Positions 26,452-36,850 of a stretch of 64,000 bases of DNA are shown piece by piece. Positions within the stretch are counted from its first letter, which is position 1; every line of letters starts with the position of its first letter. Source of the DNA: Bacteroidaceae bacterium (GTDB lineage Bacteria; Bacteroidota; Bacteroidia; Bacteroidales; Bacteroidaceae). The translations under genes and the position numbers were made by a program. The notes under the pieces were generated by a model, which saw only the letters and a program-made list of their open reading frames with translations, was not told where the DNA came from and searched no databases. The stretch lies in contig JAILDV010000046.1 of assembly GCA_024688885.1 (NCBI GenBank), positions 1-64,000 of the forward strand, read 5' to 3'.

Positions 26452-27375
26452 TCATTTCAGGGTGAAAGTGGTTTGTCCTATCATCTGTTTGTCACAGAAG
26501 AGGAAGAGTTTGTAGGTGCCGGCTTCGAGGAATTCGGTGACGTCGGTGTACATGGTCACTTTCTCTTCTTCGCCTGTGTAGTCAATGTATTTCTTTTCGG
26601 TGTACTCAAGGGTGGTGTTCTCATAGGGGAACGTGCCTTTATTGCCCATGACGGAGTTGTCGGGCTTGAGAATGCGGGCGTAGAGGGTGCGCTGTCCGTT
26701 CTGTGCGGTGACGTTCTTGACGATGGTGAAGCCGAAGGCGAGTTTCTTGACGTCCTTGACTTTCTTGGCGTCTTTGCTTTTCTTGTCTTTGGGAGTGACC
26801 CAGAATCCAGTGGCATCGAGTTGGGCGGCGATGTTCACCTTGTCCTTGAGTTGGTTGCGCTCGGTGGAGAGGTTGGTGATCTGGGTGTTTGCCACGCTGA
26901 TCTGTTCCTTGATTTGGGTGTTCTCTTCGTGGAGCGACTGGTTGATGCGGTTGAGGGAATCAACCTGCATGATGTAGCTGCGGAGGACTTCGCGCAGAGA
27001 GGCGATTTCGGCTTTGAGCCGTTTGATTTCAGCAGCGTCTGTGGCTTTGGTGCGTTCGAGCTCTTCAAGCAACTGTTGGGTGTGGCGACGCTCGTTTTCT
27101 ATCTGCGCGATGAGGCTGTCGTTGCTGAGCTGGCTCTGCAGCATCTCATATTGGAGGTCGAAGTCGCGGTATTGGGTTTCCATCTCCTGCTTTTCGAGTT
27201 CGGCAAGTTCCTTGAGGTCTTCGTTCTCCTGCAGGAGGGGTTTGGTGTAGAAGTGGTGGTAGGTGAGCACAGCGGCGGCGATGGCGATGAGTGCCACGAC
27301 GACTCCGATGATGATGAGGAGGGTGCTGTGCTTCTTTCCCTGTTGTTCTGTCTGTATGTTTGTTTGTTCGTCCAT
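26452..27375 (-). CDS. coiled-coil membrane protein, hypothetical
   Basis: N-terminal TM and long heptad coiled coil. Confidence 0.75.
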   Translation of the reverse strand: MDEQTNIQTEQQGKKHSTLLIIIGVVVALIAIAAAVLTYHHFYTKPLLQENEDLKELAELEKQEMETQYRDFDLQYEMLQSQLSNDSLIAQIENERRHTQQLLEELERTKATDAAEIKRLKAEIASLREVLRSYIMQVDSLNRINQSLHEENTQIKEQISVANTQITNLSTERNQLKDKVNIAAQLDATGFWVTPKDKKSKDAKKVKDVKKLAFGFTIVKNVTAQNGQRTLYARILKPDNSVMGNKGTFPYENTTLEYTEKKYIDYTGEEEKVTMYTDVTEFLEAGTYKLFLFCDKQMIGQTTFTLK

Positions 27376-27418
27376 GTCTTTTGGGTGGTAATTGCTATAT
27401 TCTTTGCAAAGGTAGTAA

Positions 27419-27453
27419 AGAATTAGGAATTAGGAATTAGGAATTAGGAATTA
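27419..27453. repeat. heptanucleotide array (AATTAGG)n
   Basis: GAATTAGGAATTAGGAATTAGGAATTAGGAATT. Confidence 0.9.
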
Positions 27454-27487
27454 TTTTCATACCTTTGCAAAAAATAAGTGGAAGTAC

Positions 27488-28525
27488 ATGCTGAAAAGAG
27501 TGATTACGCCGCAGGAAGTGGCGATGGCGAAGAAGGATTTTGATGAGTGCAGGAACGTGGTGGCGGTGTGCCACACGTCGCCTGATGGTGATGCGATTGG
27601 CTCGTCGTTGGGCTTGTATGAGTATCTGAAGCGGAAGGGAAAGCAGGTGACGGTGATTGTTCCGAACTATTTCCCCGATTTTCTGCACTGGATGAAGGAT
27701 GCGGACAAGATTGTGCGTTTTGACCGTCAGAAGGCGGCTTCGTATGCGGCGCTGAAGTTGGCTGACTTGATTTGCTGTATGGACTTCAACGATATGAGGA
27801 GGATTGACGAGCTGGGTGTGGCTGTGGGGAGGATGCGCTGCAAGCGGTTGCTGATTGACCACCATCTTGACCCTGTGCGTGAGCAGTTTGGTCATATCAT
27901 CTCGCACCCGGAAATGAGCAGCACGAGTGAACTGCTGTTCCGTCTGCTGGATGCGATGGGGGAGACGAAGAACCTGACCTTCGCGGCGGCGGAGGATTTG
28001 TATGCGGGCATTGCGACGGACACGGGCTTCTTCTCGTTCAACAGCAATGACCCCGACTTGTTTGTCATTGTGAGTGAACTGATGAGGAAGGGTATAGACA
28101 AGGACCGCATCAACCGCAACATCCAGAATAACTACTCGGCTGACCGACTGAAGTTCATCGGGTATGTGCTGTATGAGAAGCTGCAGGTGTTTCCCGACCT
28201 GCACGCTTCGGTGTTTGCCATCAAGAAGGAGGAGCTGGCGCAGTTCCACTATGTGAAGGGTGATATGGAGGGTGTGGTGAACATGCCGCTGCAAATCAAG
28301 GGGCACAAGCTGAGCATCGCTTTGCGGGAGGATACGGAACGTCCGCTCATTAGGGTGTCAACACGTTCGGTGGATGACCTGCCTTGCAACGAGTTCTGTG
28401 AACAGTTCTTTAATGGTGGCGGTCACAAGAATGCGGCTGGCGGCACACTGGAGTGCTCGATGGAGGAGGCGGTTGAGCTTACGATGAAGGCGCTGGAGGA
28501 ATGGAGAGAAAGGCTGGAGAATTAG
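27488..28525 (+). CDS. DHH-family phosphoesterase (NrnA-like oligoribonuclease/pAp phosphatase)
   Basis: HTSPDGDAIGSSLG, LIDHHLDP, GGGHKNAAGG. Confidence 0.92.
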   Translation: MLKRVITPQEVAMAKKDFDECRNVVAVCHTSPDGDAIGSSLGLYEYLKRKGKQVTVIVPNYFPDFLHWMKDADKIVRFDRQKAASYAALKLADLICCMDFNDMRRIDELGVAVGRMRCKRLLIDHHLDPVREQFGHIISHPEMSSTSELLFRLLDAMGETKNLTFAAAEDLYAGIATDTGFFSFNSNDPDLFVIVSELMRKGIDKDRINRNIQNNYSADRLKFIGYVLYEKLQVFPDLHASVFAIKKEELAQFHYVKGDMEGVVNMPLQIKGHKLSIALREDTERPLIRVSTRSVDDLPCNEFCEQFFNGGGHKNAAGGTLECSMEEAVELTMKALEEWRERLEN

Positions 28526-28656
28526 GAATTGAATCCCTGAACTTTAACTAAGCAAACGTCGATAACTCCGAGCGAAGCGCTCACTTTTATAACTCTATAA
28601 CTCCCATAGAAGTCGAGTTTGCGAACTTATATGAAATAAATAAAATTCTATATGAT

Positions 28657-30663
28657 ATGAAGAAAAAGGTTGTGTTTTTAATGACGATGCTGGCTGCGTT
28701 GGGTGTGAGTGCTCAGGTGGCGAGTGTGGCAAGTCCTGACGGACGACTGAAAGTGAATGTGGATGTGAAAGGTGGAAAGCCTGTGTATGAGGTGACGTAT
28801 GACGGAAAGCAGATGCTGGATGAGAGTCCCCTGGGTTTTGTGGCAGACAATGGTGACTTCTCGCAAGGGGTGAGCTTTGTGGAGAAGAAGGAGGCGCATC
28901 TGGCGTTTGATTATGACCTCTCGCGCTCGAAGTTCAGCAAGGTGCATGTTGATGCGAACCAGCTGGTGGTGACGCTGAAGAATGCGCAAGGCAATCCGTA
29001 TGACGTGGATTTCCGCGTGAGCAACAATGACGTGGCGTTCCGCTATGCCATTCCGAACCATCCGAGCCGCCGCAACGAGAAGAAGTTCTCCATCCGTATC
29101 ATGAAGGAGGCGACGGGCTTTGATTTCCCAAGTCAGACGACGACGTTCCTCACGCCCCAATCTGATGCAATGATTGGTTGGAAGGGCACGAAGCCCAGTT
29201 ATGAGGAGGGTTATGGCTATGACGAGCCGATGAACAAGCGGAGCCAGTATGGACATGGATATACGTTCCCAGGGTTGTTCCATATCGGGAACGCGTGGGT
29301 GCTGGTGTCGGAGACGGGTGTGGATTCACGCTATTGTGCTTCACGTCTCAGCGACATGAAGGGTGACGGTCTCTACACCTTGGAGTTCCCCATGCCGGAG
29401 GAGAACAACGGTAACGGTACGGTGGAGCCAGCGTTTGCCCTGCCCGGTGCAACTCCTTGGCGCACTATTACGGTGGGTACATCGCTGAAGCCTATCGTGG
29501 AGACAACGATTCCTTGGGACTATGTAGAGGCTCGTTATGACACGCCTCATCATTATGAGTTTGGTAAGGGTACATGGAGCTGGATTGTGTGGCAGGACAA
29601 CTCCATCAACTACGACGATCAGGTGAAGTACATCCAGCTGTCGAAGGCGATGGGCTTCAAGTATGTGCTGATTGACAACTGGTGGGACACGAACATCGGT
29701 GAAGAGAAGATGACGGAGCTGGTGAAGTATGCGCAGAGCCAAGGTGTGGATGTGTTCCTATGGTACAGCTCCAGCGGTTGGTGGAACGATATTGAGCAGG
29801 GACCTATCAATGTGATGAGCGACCCCATCAAGCGTAAGCAGTATATGCGTTGGATGAATCTGATTGGTGTGAAGGGCATCAAGGTGGATTTCTTTGGTGG
29901 TGACAAGCAGGAGACGATGCGCCATTATGAGCAGATTCTTTCTGACGCTGATGACAACCACATCATGGTCATCTTCCACGGATGCACGATTCCCCGTGGA
30001 TGGGAAAGGATGTACCCCAACTATGTGGGCAGTGAGGCGGTGCTGGCTTCGGAAAACATCTATTTCAGTCAGGGCGCTGCGGACAAGGAGGCTAAAGATG
30101 CTGCCACGCATCCGTTCATCCGTAATGCCATTGGTTGCATGGAGTTCGGTGGCTGTTTCATGAACCGCCACATCCGCAAGGGTAACCGTGGGGGCAACAC
30201 CCGCAAGACTTCGGATTGCCACGAACTTGCCACTTGCATCCTTTTCCAGAATCCTATCCAGAACTTCGCCATCACGCCCGAGAATCTCCCAGCTGACGGT
30301 ACTGACATGTCAACCATCGACTACAACGCCCCCGGTGCTCCTGCTCCTGCCATCAGCATGGACTTCCTCAGAGATGTGCCGACCACATGGGACGAAACGG
30401 TGTTCATAGATGGTTACCCGGGCAAGTATTGTGTGCTTGCCCGCAGGAATGGTGACACGTGGTATATAGCAGGCAATAATGCCACGGGCGCACCGCTTAC
30501 TCTCAAACTGAATCTTCCCATGCTGCAGAAGGGTGACAAGGCAACACTCTATAGCGACAACCTCAAAGACCGTGAGCCTCAGAAGACGGAACTGAAAGTG
30601 AGCAACCCGAAAGCTGTCAGTGTCACGATGGTGGATCAGGGAGGATTTGTGATTATTAAGTGA
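28657..30663 (+). CDS. glycoside hydrolase family 97 (SusB-like)
   Basis: Signal peptide; SPDGRLKVNVDV; VLIDNWWDTN; GVKGIKVDFFGGDKQ; FHGCTIPRGWERMYPN. Confidence 0.93.
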   Translation: MKKKVVFLMTMLAALGVSAQVASVASPDGRLKVNVDVKGGKPVYEVTYDGKQMLDESPLGFVADNGDFSQGVSFVEKKEAHLAFDYDLSRSKFSKVHVDANQLVVTLKNAQGNPYDVDFRVSNNDVAFRYAIPNHPSRRNEKKFSIRIMKEATGFDFPSQTTTFLTPQSDAMIGWKGTKPSYEEGYGYDEPMNKRSQYGHGYTFPGLFHIGNAWVLVSETGVDSRYCASRLSDMKGDGLYTLEFPMPEENNGNGTVEPAFALPGATPWRTITVGTSLKPIVETTIPWDYVEARYDTPHHYEFGKGTWSWIVWQDNSINYDDQVKYIQLSKAMGFKYVLIDNWWDTNIGEEKMTELVKYAQSQGVDVFLWYSSSGWWNDIEQGPINVMSDPIKRKQYMRWMNLIGVKGIKVDFFGGDKQETMRHYEQILSDADDNHIMVIFHGCTIPRGWERMYPNYVGSEAVLASENIYFSQGAADKEAKDAATHPFIRNAIGCMEFGGCFMNRHIRKGNRGGNTRKTSDCHELATCILFQNPIQNFAITPENLPADGTDMSTIDYNAPGAPAPAISMDFLRDVPTTWDETVFIDGYPGKYCVLARRNGDTWYIAGNNATGAPLTLKLNLPMLQKGDKATLYSDNLKDREPQKTELKVSNPKAVSVTMVDQGGFVIIK

Positions 30664-30765
30664 AAAGTGAAGAGTGAAAAGTGAAAAATCTAAGTCACCT
30701 GCCATGTGGGGTGTAGGCGTCGCATTAGCCTAATTTTCAACTGTCAACTGTCAATTATCAACTTA
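30661..30765. repeat. heptad inverted-repeat element, copy 3 (truncated), followed by (CAACTGT)n heptads
   Basis: GTGAAAAGTGAAGAGTGAAAAGTGAAAAATCTAAGTCACCTGCCATGTGGGGTGT…TTTTCAACTGTCAACTGTCAATTATCAACTT. Confidence 0.7.
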
Positions 30766-30772
30766 AAATTTC

Positions 30773-31819
30773 ATGGCAAATAAGGTAGTTATTTCGACGA
30801 ATATAGCGCAAGCACTGACGGAGGCTGTGGGAGAGGTGAAGCACGACAGGCTGTTTCTCCTGATGGATGAAACCACCCATCAATTGTGTCTGCCTGTGGT
30901 CAAGGACATCCCCTGCCTCAGTGAGGCTATACATATCATTATTGGTGCCACTGACACCCACAAGACATTGGACACGCTGGCAAAGGTGTGGACAGAACTG
31001 GGCAATGGAGGTGGTACCCGCCACTCACTGATGGTGAATCTCGGTGGAGGTATGGTCACCGACCTCGGTGGCTTTGCTGCCAGCACGTTCAAGCGTGGCA
31101 TCAAATACATCAACATCCCCACCACACTCCTCAGTATGGTGGATGCCAGTGTGGGTGGAAAGACGGGCATCAACTTCAATGGTCTGAAAAATGAAATCGG
31201 CGTGTTCAATGCTCCTGAGACCGTGATTCTCGACGCGGAGTTCCTGAAGACGCTCGACCATGAGAATATCCTTTCAGGCTATGCCGAGATGTTGAAGCAT
31301 GGACTCATCTCCAATAACGAGCACTTTGCGGAACTTCTTAATTTTGACCTCAACTCCATTGACTATCAGCACCTTGCTCAAATGGTGGGCACCTCCGTTG
31401 CTGTGAAGGAGCGCATTGTGGAGGAAGACCCGCTGGAACATGGCATCCGTAAGGCTCTGAACCTCGGACATACAGCAGGTCACGCTTTCGAGAGTTGGGC
31501 ACTGAGCCGCAAACCCTATCTGCATGGTTATGCGGTGGCTTGGGGACTCATCTGCGAACTCTATTTTTCTTGCATCAAGACTGGATTCCCCACTGACAAG
31601 ATGCGCCAGACGGTGCGTTTCATCAAGGAGCATTATGGCATCTTGCCCGTCACCTGCGATGACTACGAGGAGTTGTATGGCTACATGACGCACGACAAGA
31701 AGAACACTGCTGGTATCATCAACTTCACCCTTTTGGGAAACATTGGAGACATCCGCATCAACCAGACAGCCAATAAAGAGGAGATCTTTGAAATGCTGGA
31801 CTTCTTTAGGGAAAGTTGA
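30773..31819 (+). CDS. aroB: 3-dehydroquinate synthase
   Basis: NLGGGMVTDLGGFAASTFKRGI, PTTLLSMVDASVGGKTGIN, LNLGHTAGHAFE. Confidence 0.95.
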   Translation: MANKVVISTNIAQALTEAVGEVKHDRLFLLMDETTHQLCLPVVKDIPCLSEAIHIIIGATDTHKTLDTLAKVWTELGNGGGTRHSLMVNLGGGMVTDLGGFAASTFKRGIKYINIPTTLLSMVDASVGGKTGINFNGLKNEIGVFNAPETVILDAEFLKTLDHENILSGYAEMLKHGLISNNEHFAELLNFDLNSIDYQHLAQMVGTSVAVKERIVEEDPLEHGIRKALNLGHTAGHAFESWALSRKPYLHGYAVAWGLICELYFSCIKTGFPTDKMRQTVRFIKEHYGILPVTCDDYEELYGYMTHDKKNTAGIINFTLLGNIGDIRINQTANKEEIFEMLDFFRES

Positions 31820-31847
31820 ATGTTATTATATTTAATAAGGAATAGTT

Positions 31848-32417
31848 ATGATTAACGTGATTGACACTGAGATAGAGGGTGTGAAGATTATTGAGCCTAA
31901 GCTCTTTGGCGATGCTCGGGGATACTTCTTCGAGTCGTTCTCGCAGCGTGAGTTTGAAGAGAAGGTGTGCAAGACGGTGTTTGTGCAGGACAACGAGAGC
32001 CAGTCGGTGGCTGGTGTGGTGAGAGGCTTGCACTTTCAGAAACCTCCGTTCACACAGGCGAAATTAGTGCGTGTGGTGAAGGGCGCTGTGCTGGATGTGG
32101 CTGTGGACATTCGCAAGGGAAGTCCTACGTTTGGCAAGCATGTGGCATGTCTGCTTTCAGCGGAGAATCATCGTCAGTTCTTTGTGCCTCGTGGTTTTGC
32201 ACACGGATTCGCTGTGTTGAGCGATGAGGCTGTATTCCAATATAAATGTGATAATTACTATGCCCCTCAGAGTGAGGGCGCCATTGCGTGGGATGACCCA
32301 GATTTGGGCATAGACTGGCAAGTGCCTACGGAGAACCGCATCCTCTCGGAGAAAGATGCGCATCACCCACGACTGAAGGATGCCGAACTGGTGTTCGACA
32401 TCAACGTGCCTATTTGA
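31848..32417 (+). CDS. rfbC: dTDP-4-dehydrorhamnose 3,5-epimerase
   Basis: GYFFESFSQREFE, VRGLHFQKPP, VPRGFAHGFAVLSDEA. Confidence 0.95.
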   Translation: MINVIDTEIEGVKIIEPKLFGDARGYFFESFSQREFEEKVCKTVFVQDNESQSVAGVVRGLHFQKPPFTQAKLVRVVKGAVLDVAVDIRKGSPTFGKHVACLLSAENHRQFFVPRGFAHGFAVLSDEAVFQYKCDNYYAPQSEGAIAWDDPDLGIDWQVPTENRILSEKDAHHPRLKDAELVFDINVPI

Positions 32418-32429
32418 TTCAGATTGTAA

Positions 32430-33434
32430 TTATGCTTTTCTGGAAGATTTGTCCAATGCAATTCTAAGGGCAATCTTCCAAGCATCCTTACCTCCCAACA
32501 TCGTGTAGAAGCGGAGGAGGTTGCCGATGAACTTTTGACTGGCAGTCGGGTTGAAGTTGTCTTTTCTGAAAAGGGTTAATGACTTGACCGCCAATTTGTA
32601 GTTGTTGGACTTACCCCTTGACTTTTCACGTTGCATGTGTCCTAACAGGATGCTGGTGCGCAGATAGAGTGGATACATCAGCAGGTCGAGATGTGGATAG
32701 AGGCATGACAAATGCTGTGCGTGATAGTGAGAGAGGGGTTGAAGTATAGAAGACTGCATATCGTTGATGGCCGCCATCAAGGTGCGGTTGAAGTTCTTGT
32801 AGTTCAGAGAATAATTGTCACTCAGCACACTGTCCTTGCTGGCAATGATTTCGTGGAAAGCTTTCTCCTTGAACCACAAAATTTTGGGCTGATGCAACAT
32901 CACACGTAAGCCCAGTTCCCAGTCTTCCCAAGCACGACAAGCCGTGTTCCAAGCACCGATGGACTTCAAGAAATCTGTACGGAACAGCATGTTTGCAGTA
33001 CCTAACACATCACCCAAAATCTGCACACGTGGGTCTTCGGTAGGGATGTAGGTGCGGATGAAGGACTTGCCGTTGACCACCCGTTTGGTGGGGACTGCAA
33101 TCATGTCATAACCTTCGACGTTGGCATTGTAGAAAGTGGACATGAAGTTGTAGTCGAAGATATCATCGCTGTCAAAGAAATACACCCATTCGGTCTTGCA
33201 AGACTTGAGTCCCTTGTTGCGTGCAGCGGCAGCACCGGGGAAGGTCTCTCGGAGAAGCGTGGTGTTGGGACGGTTCTTGATGTATTGTTCGCAGAACTGG
33301 TATGTGCCGTCCGTGCTTTCGTTGTCCACAATGATGACCTCCTTGGGAGCGATGCCCGATTTCAGAATGCTGTCGAGCGTCTTTCCTATGTGATCTCGTC
33401 TGTCTTTTACAGGGATGATAACGGTGATGTCCAT
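32430..33434 (-). CDS. family 2 glycosyltransferase
   Basis: VIIPVKDRRDHIGKTLDS, VDNESTDGT, FFDSDDIFD. Confidence 0.92.
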   Translation of the reverse strand: MDITVIIPVKDRRDHIGKTLDSILKSGIAPKEVIIVDNESTDGTYQFCEQYIKNRPNTTLLRETFPGAAAARNKGLKSCKTEWVYFFDSDDIFDYNFMSTFYNANVEGYDMIAVPTKRVVNGKSFIRTYIPTEDPRVQILGDVLGTANMLFRTDFLKSIGAWNTACRAWEDWELGLRVMLHQPKILWFKEKAFHEIIASKDSVLSDNYSLNYKNFNRTLMAAINDMQSSILQPLSHYHAQHLSCLYPHLDLLMYPLYLRTSILLGHMQREKSRGKSNNYKLAVKSLTLFRKDNFNPTASQKFIGNLLRFYTMLGGKDAWKIALRIALDKSSRKA

Positions 33435-33474
33435 GTTGATAGAATTATTTTGGTTGCAAAGATAAGTAATTTAA

Positions 33475-33502
33475 ACTAAAAACTAAAAACTAAAAACTAA
33501 AA
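33475..33502. repeat. heptanucleotide array (ACTAAAA)4
   Basis: ACTAAAAACTAAAAACTAAAAACTAAAA. Confidence 0.9.
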
Positions 33503-33586
33503 GTTTTAATAACTGGTCTTTTTTTGTAGGTGCAAGTATACTTTTACGTTTAGTTTTCCTACCTTTGCAAAAATTATAGGAAAAAG

Positions 33587-34681
33587 ATGCGGATTCTTCT
33601 GTTAGGTGATTATTCCAATGTGCATGCAACACTTGCCGAGGGTTTCAAAGCCTTGGGGCATGAGTGTGTGGTGGCCAGCGATGGTGACGGATGGAAGGAT
33701 TATCCGCGTGATATTGATTTGAAACGTGCATATGGTTTGAAGGGCAATGCCAGTTACTTGTGGCGACTGGTGAAGGCTTTGCCACAGATGAAAGGATTCG
33801 ATGTGGTGCAGCTCATCAACCCGATGTTTCTGGAACTGAAAGCAGAACGCATCTTCCCCATATACAAGTATTTGCGCCGTAATAACAAGAAGGTGGTGTT
33901 GGGCTCTTTCGGCATGGATTATTATTGGGTGTATGTAAACTCCTATCAGCGCCCTCTCCGATACAGCGATTTCAACTTCGGCGACACTGTCCGAACGGAT
34001 GAAGAGGCGGAACTGTATCGCCGTGAATGGGTTGGCACTGCAAAAGAAAGGCTCAATAGGATGATTGCCGACGACTGTGACGGCATCACTGCGGAACTTT
34101 ACGAATATTGGGTGACTTATCAACAGTTTAAGGACAAGATGAGGTTCATCCCAGCCCCCATCAAGATGCCACATGCGAGGGCAGAAGGTTCTTACAGGAA
34201 GAATGGGGTGGTGAAGCTATTTGTGGGCATCAGTAAGAATCGAAGTGCCTACAAGGGTACGGACATTATGCTGAAAGCAGCGCAAGCTGTGCAGGAGAAG
34301 TATCCTGAGCGGGTGCAGTTGCAAGTGGCTGAGGGTGTTCCTTTTGCCCAATATCAGGAGATGCTGAATGGCTCAGATGCCATTCTCGACCAACTCTACA
34401 GCTACACTCCAGCCATGAATTCCCTTTTGGCGATGTCGAAAGGTATCATCAACATCGGAGGTGGAGAACCTGAAAACTACGAGATTCTGGGTGAGGAGGA
34501 ACTGCGCCCCATTGTCAATGTGCAACCCACCTACGAAAGCTGCTACGAGGAAATTGAGCAATTGGTGCTTCACCCTGAGCGTATTCCTCAACTTCAAGAA
34601 CAGAGCATCGCCTATGTGAAGAAGCACCATGATTACATCAAAGTGGCGCAGCAGTACTTAGACTTCTACACCACTTTGTAA
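33587..34681 (+). CDS. putative glycosyltransferase (GT1/GT4-like)
   Basis: MRILLLGDYSNVHATLAEGFKALGHE; Rossmann-type second half. Confidence 0.65.
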   Translation: MRILLLGDYSNVHATLAEGFKALGHECVVASDGDGWKDYPRDIDLKRAYGLKGNASYLWRLVKALPQMKGFDVVQLINPMFLELKAERIFPIYKYLRRNNKKVVLGSFGMDYYWVYVNSYQRPLRYSDFNFGDTVRTDEEAELYRREWVGTAKERLNRMIADDCDGITAELYEYWVTYQQFKDKMRFIPAPIKMPHARAEGSYRKNGVVKLFVGISKNRSAYKGTDIMLKAAQAVQEKYPERVQLQVAEGVPFAQYQEMLNGSDAILDQLYSYTPAMNSLLAMSKGIINIGGGEPENYEILGEEELRPIVNVQPTYESCYEEIEQLVLHPERIPQLQEQSIAYVKKHHDYIKVAQQYLDFYTTL

Positions 34682-34792
34682 CGTATCCGAATAATATATG
34701 ATGCGTTTTCCCTCGCTCCATCATCACTGACAGGGCGAGGGGTGTACACTTAGAGCTTAACTAATCTTTGATAAATTACTAACACGTGTATG

Positions 34793-36820
34793 CTATTGTA
34801 GACGGAAAGTAACCGGGAGGGTGTACTTCAACCGAACCACCTGACCACGTTGCTTGGCGGGTGTCCAGTTGGGCATTCCGCGAAGGACTCTGAGGGCTTC
34901 TATGTTCAGCGCACCATAGGCTTCCTGTGGAATATCGTTTCCTTCAGCTGTTGTGCCCTGTGCATTGACAGCGATGCCATCTGATACGGGTTTCGCGTCC
35001 TTGACGACCTTGAAGTTGCTGAGTGAACCGTCTTTCTCGATGACGAATTGTACGAGGATACGTCCCTGAACACCATGCTCTGCGGAAATCTTAGGATAGC
35101 GGATGTTCTGGGCAAGGTACTGCATGAGGGCTGCCGGACCGCCGGGATACTGCGCTGGCTCTTCAACGACTTCGAAGATGGGATCATCGTGGATGGCGTT
35201 CTGGATGGTAGGTGGTTCAACATTCCATGTGGCAAGTTTTTCCTGATCATCTCCTACTGCTTTGTAGTATTCCCTGCCGTTCACAAGGATTTTCTGAACC
35301 TTCTTGCCGTTGATGGAGTAAGAGCCGTCCTCGTTCTTCTGAACGCCTGGGAGCCTATCCACAAATGAGGATTTCACCTTGATCTCAATCACTCCATTCT
35401 TGCCTTTCTCGCCATAGACGGCTGTGGCGGCTCCATCCTTGAGGACGGTGATGCTCTCAACATCATCTTCCTTAATGTTAAGGGCTTTGGAGATGGCTTC
35501 ATTGTCGAGCGTCCTGATGTCGGCAGGAAGATTGATTTCGACACCATTGACGATCACGAGTGGGTTGTCGTCATCAGGAGCTGTTGATGCTTCTTGGGTG
35601 TGGATGACGATGATGCCGTGCTTTTCCTTGTAGTTGTACTTTGCCGTTCCTTTCTCGGTCTTCAGCATTTCAAACTTGGAATTGGCGAGCAACGTCTTGT
35701 AGTTTCTCAGTTCGGCTTCAGTGGCTTGTCGCCCATCGATGAACACATATTCAGCGGTGCACTCGAAGAAGCCGTCGGCAGGCTTTCCTTCATGAGTGAA
35801 GCCAGTGATTCTGCCATACTGGTCAACGACGGGATGGATGGCGAAAGGCGTTTCGTCAACACTTTCCACGGTCGTGAGCACATTCTCTGTCACCTCGTTG
35901 ATGGTTGGCACGTTGGTGGTTTCCAATGTCTTCACCATATCTTCCACGGGGTCGGTCTCAATAGGTGTGGCGAAGGTATTGATCGTCAATGCCGCCACGG
36001 GGATGGCGCAAAGTGCTTTGAGCATGAGCCATCGGTTAGAAGGTTTCTGGTACATCATAATAATACGTTTTTTGAGTGAGCCGTGATTCAGATTGTTGGT
36101 GAAAGGCTGCAGTCGATTCCCGACCACCTTCATCACGAGAAGTTGTTGATATGATTTTGCATCGATGCCTTGATTGATAACAGCCTGGTCTGCCTCATAT
36201 TCATGCACCGCCTTGAGGTCGCGACTGAGGAACCAGATGAAAGGGTTGAACCACATGAGGGTCTTCATGCCTTGGAGCAGCAGGAGGTCGTAGGTGTGTC
36301 CCAAGCGGATATGCTCCTGCTCGTGGGTGAGGATATACTGACGACTACTCTCATAGTCCTTCACACTCATAACGATGTAGCGGAAGATGCTGAAGGGAGG
36401 TACGTCGTTGTTGTGCAGAATGACGGTGTTGCCTTGTGAGTCGGTGTGTCGCACGCCGCTGCTCATGAAGCGGATGAGTGAGGTGGCTTGCACCAATGTG
36501 AGGATGAGTATGATGGTGACTCCAGCCAAGTAGATCCACGTGAGTGCTTGAATCCACGTGATGCCTTGTGCTTGCTGTGCTGTGACGATAATGGGGGTCG
36601 TGTCGTGCTCAATGTAGTTCTGCACGATGTACACCTCTTCGTTCAGGGTAGTGGGGTGGGAGGTGGTGAAGTGGAACATCGGCATGACGATCGACACGAG
36701 CATGATGCCCACCAGCATGCAACGGTTGAACCGATGGAAGGTTTCTTTGCTTAGAAAGATAAAGAAACAACTGTATAGGAGTGCCAGCGTGATGGCGGCT
36801 TTGATAACGTACAACATCAT
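34793..36820 (-). CDS. BlaR1-like M56 metallopeptidase with plug-like and C-terminal TonB domains
   Basis: LTHEQEHIRLGHTYD (HExxH-type); ITVLKDGAATAVYGEKGKNGVIEIKVK; YPGGPAALMQYLAQNIRYP…GRILVQFVIEKDG. Confidence 0.88.
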   Translation of the reverse strand: MMLYVIKAAITLALLYSCFFIFLSKETFHRFNRCMLVGIMLVSIVMPMFHFTTSHPTTLNEEVYIVQNYIEHDTTPIIVTAQQAQGITWIQALTWIYLAGVTIILILTLVQATSLIRFMSSGVRHTDSQGNTVILHNNDVPPFSIFRYIVMSVKDYESSRQYILTHEQEHIRLGHTYDLLLLQGMKTLMWFNPFIWFLSRDLKAVHEYEADQAVINQGIDAKSYQQLLVMKVVGNRLQPFTNNLNHGSLKKRIIMMYQKPSNRWLMLKALCAIPVAALTINTFATPIETDPVEDMVKTLETTNVPTINEVTENVLTTVESVDETPFAIHPVVDQYGRITGFTHEGKPADGFFECTAEYVFIDGRQATEAELRNYKTLLANSKFEMLKTEKGTAKYNYKEKHGIIVIHTQEASTAPDDDNPLVIVNGVEINLPADIRTLDNEAISKALNIKEDDVESITVLKDGAATAVYGEKGKNGVIEIKVKSSFVDRLPGVQKNEDGSYSINGKKVQKILVNGREYYKAVGDDQEKLATWNVEPPTIQNAIHDDPIFEVVEEPAQYPGGPAALMQYLAQNIRYPKISAEHGVQGRILVQFVIEKDGSLSNFKVVKDAKPVSDGIAVNAQGTTAEGNDIPQEAYGALNIEALRVLRGMPNWTPAKQRGQVVRLKYTLPVTFRLQ

Positions 36821-36850
36821 GGGATTGACAATTTAACGATTTACAATGTA

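Noticed and set aside
26473-28306. Long ORFs antisense to the coiled-coil and DHH phosphoesterase genes
   Set aside because: Composition typical of shadow frames; opposite strands carry clear proteins.
34710-34742. CCCTCGC…GGCGAGGG hairpin as terminator
   Set aside because: Hairpin is plausible but there is no T-run; support too weak for a feature.
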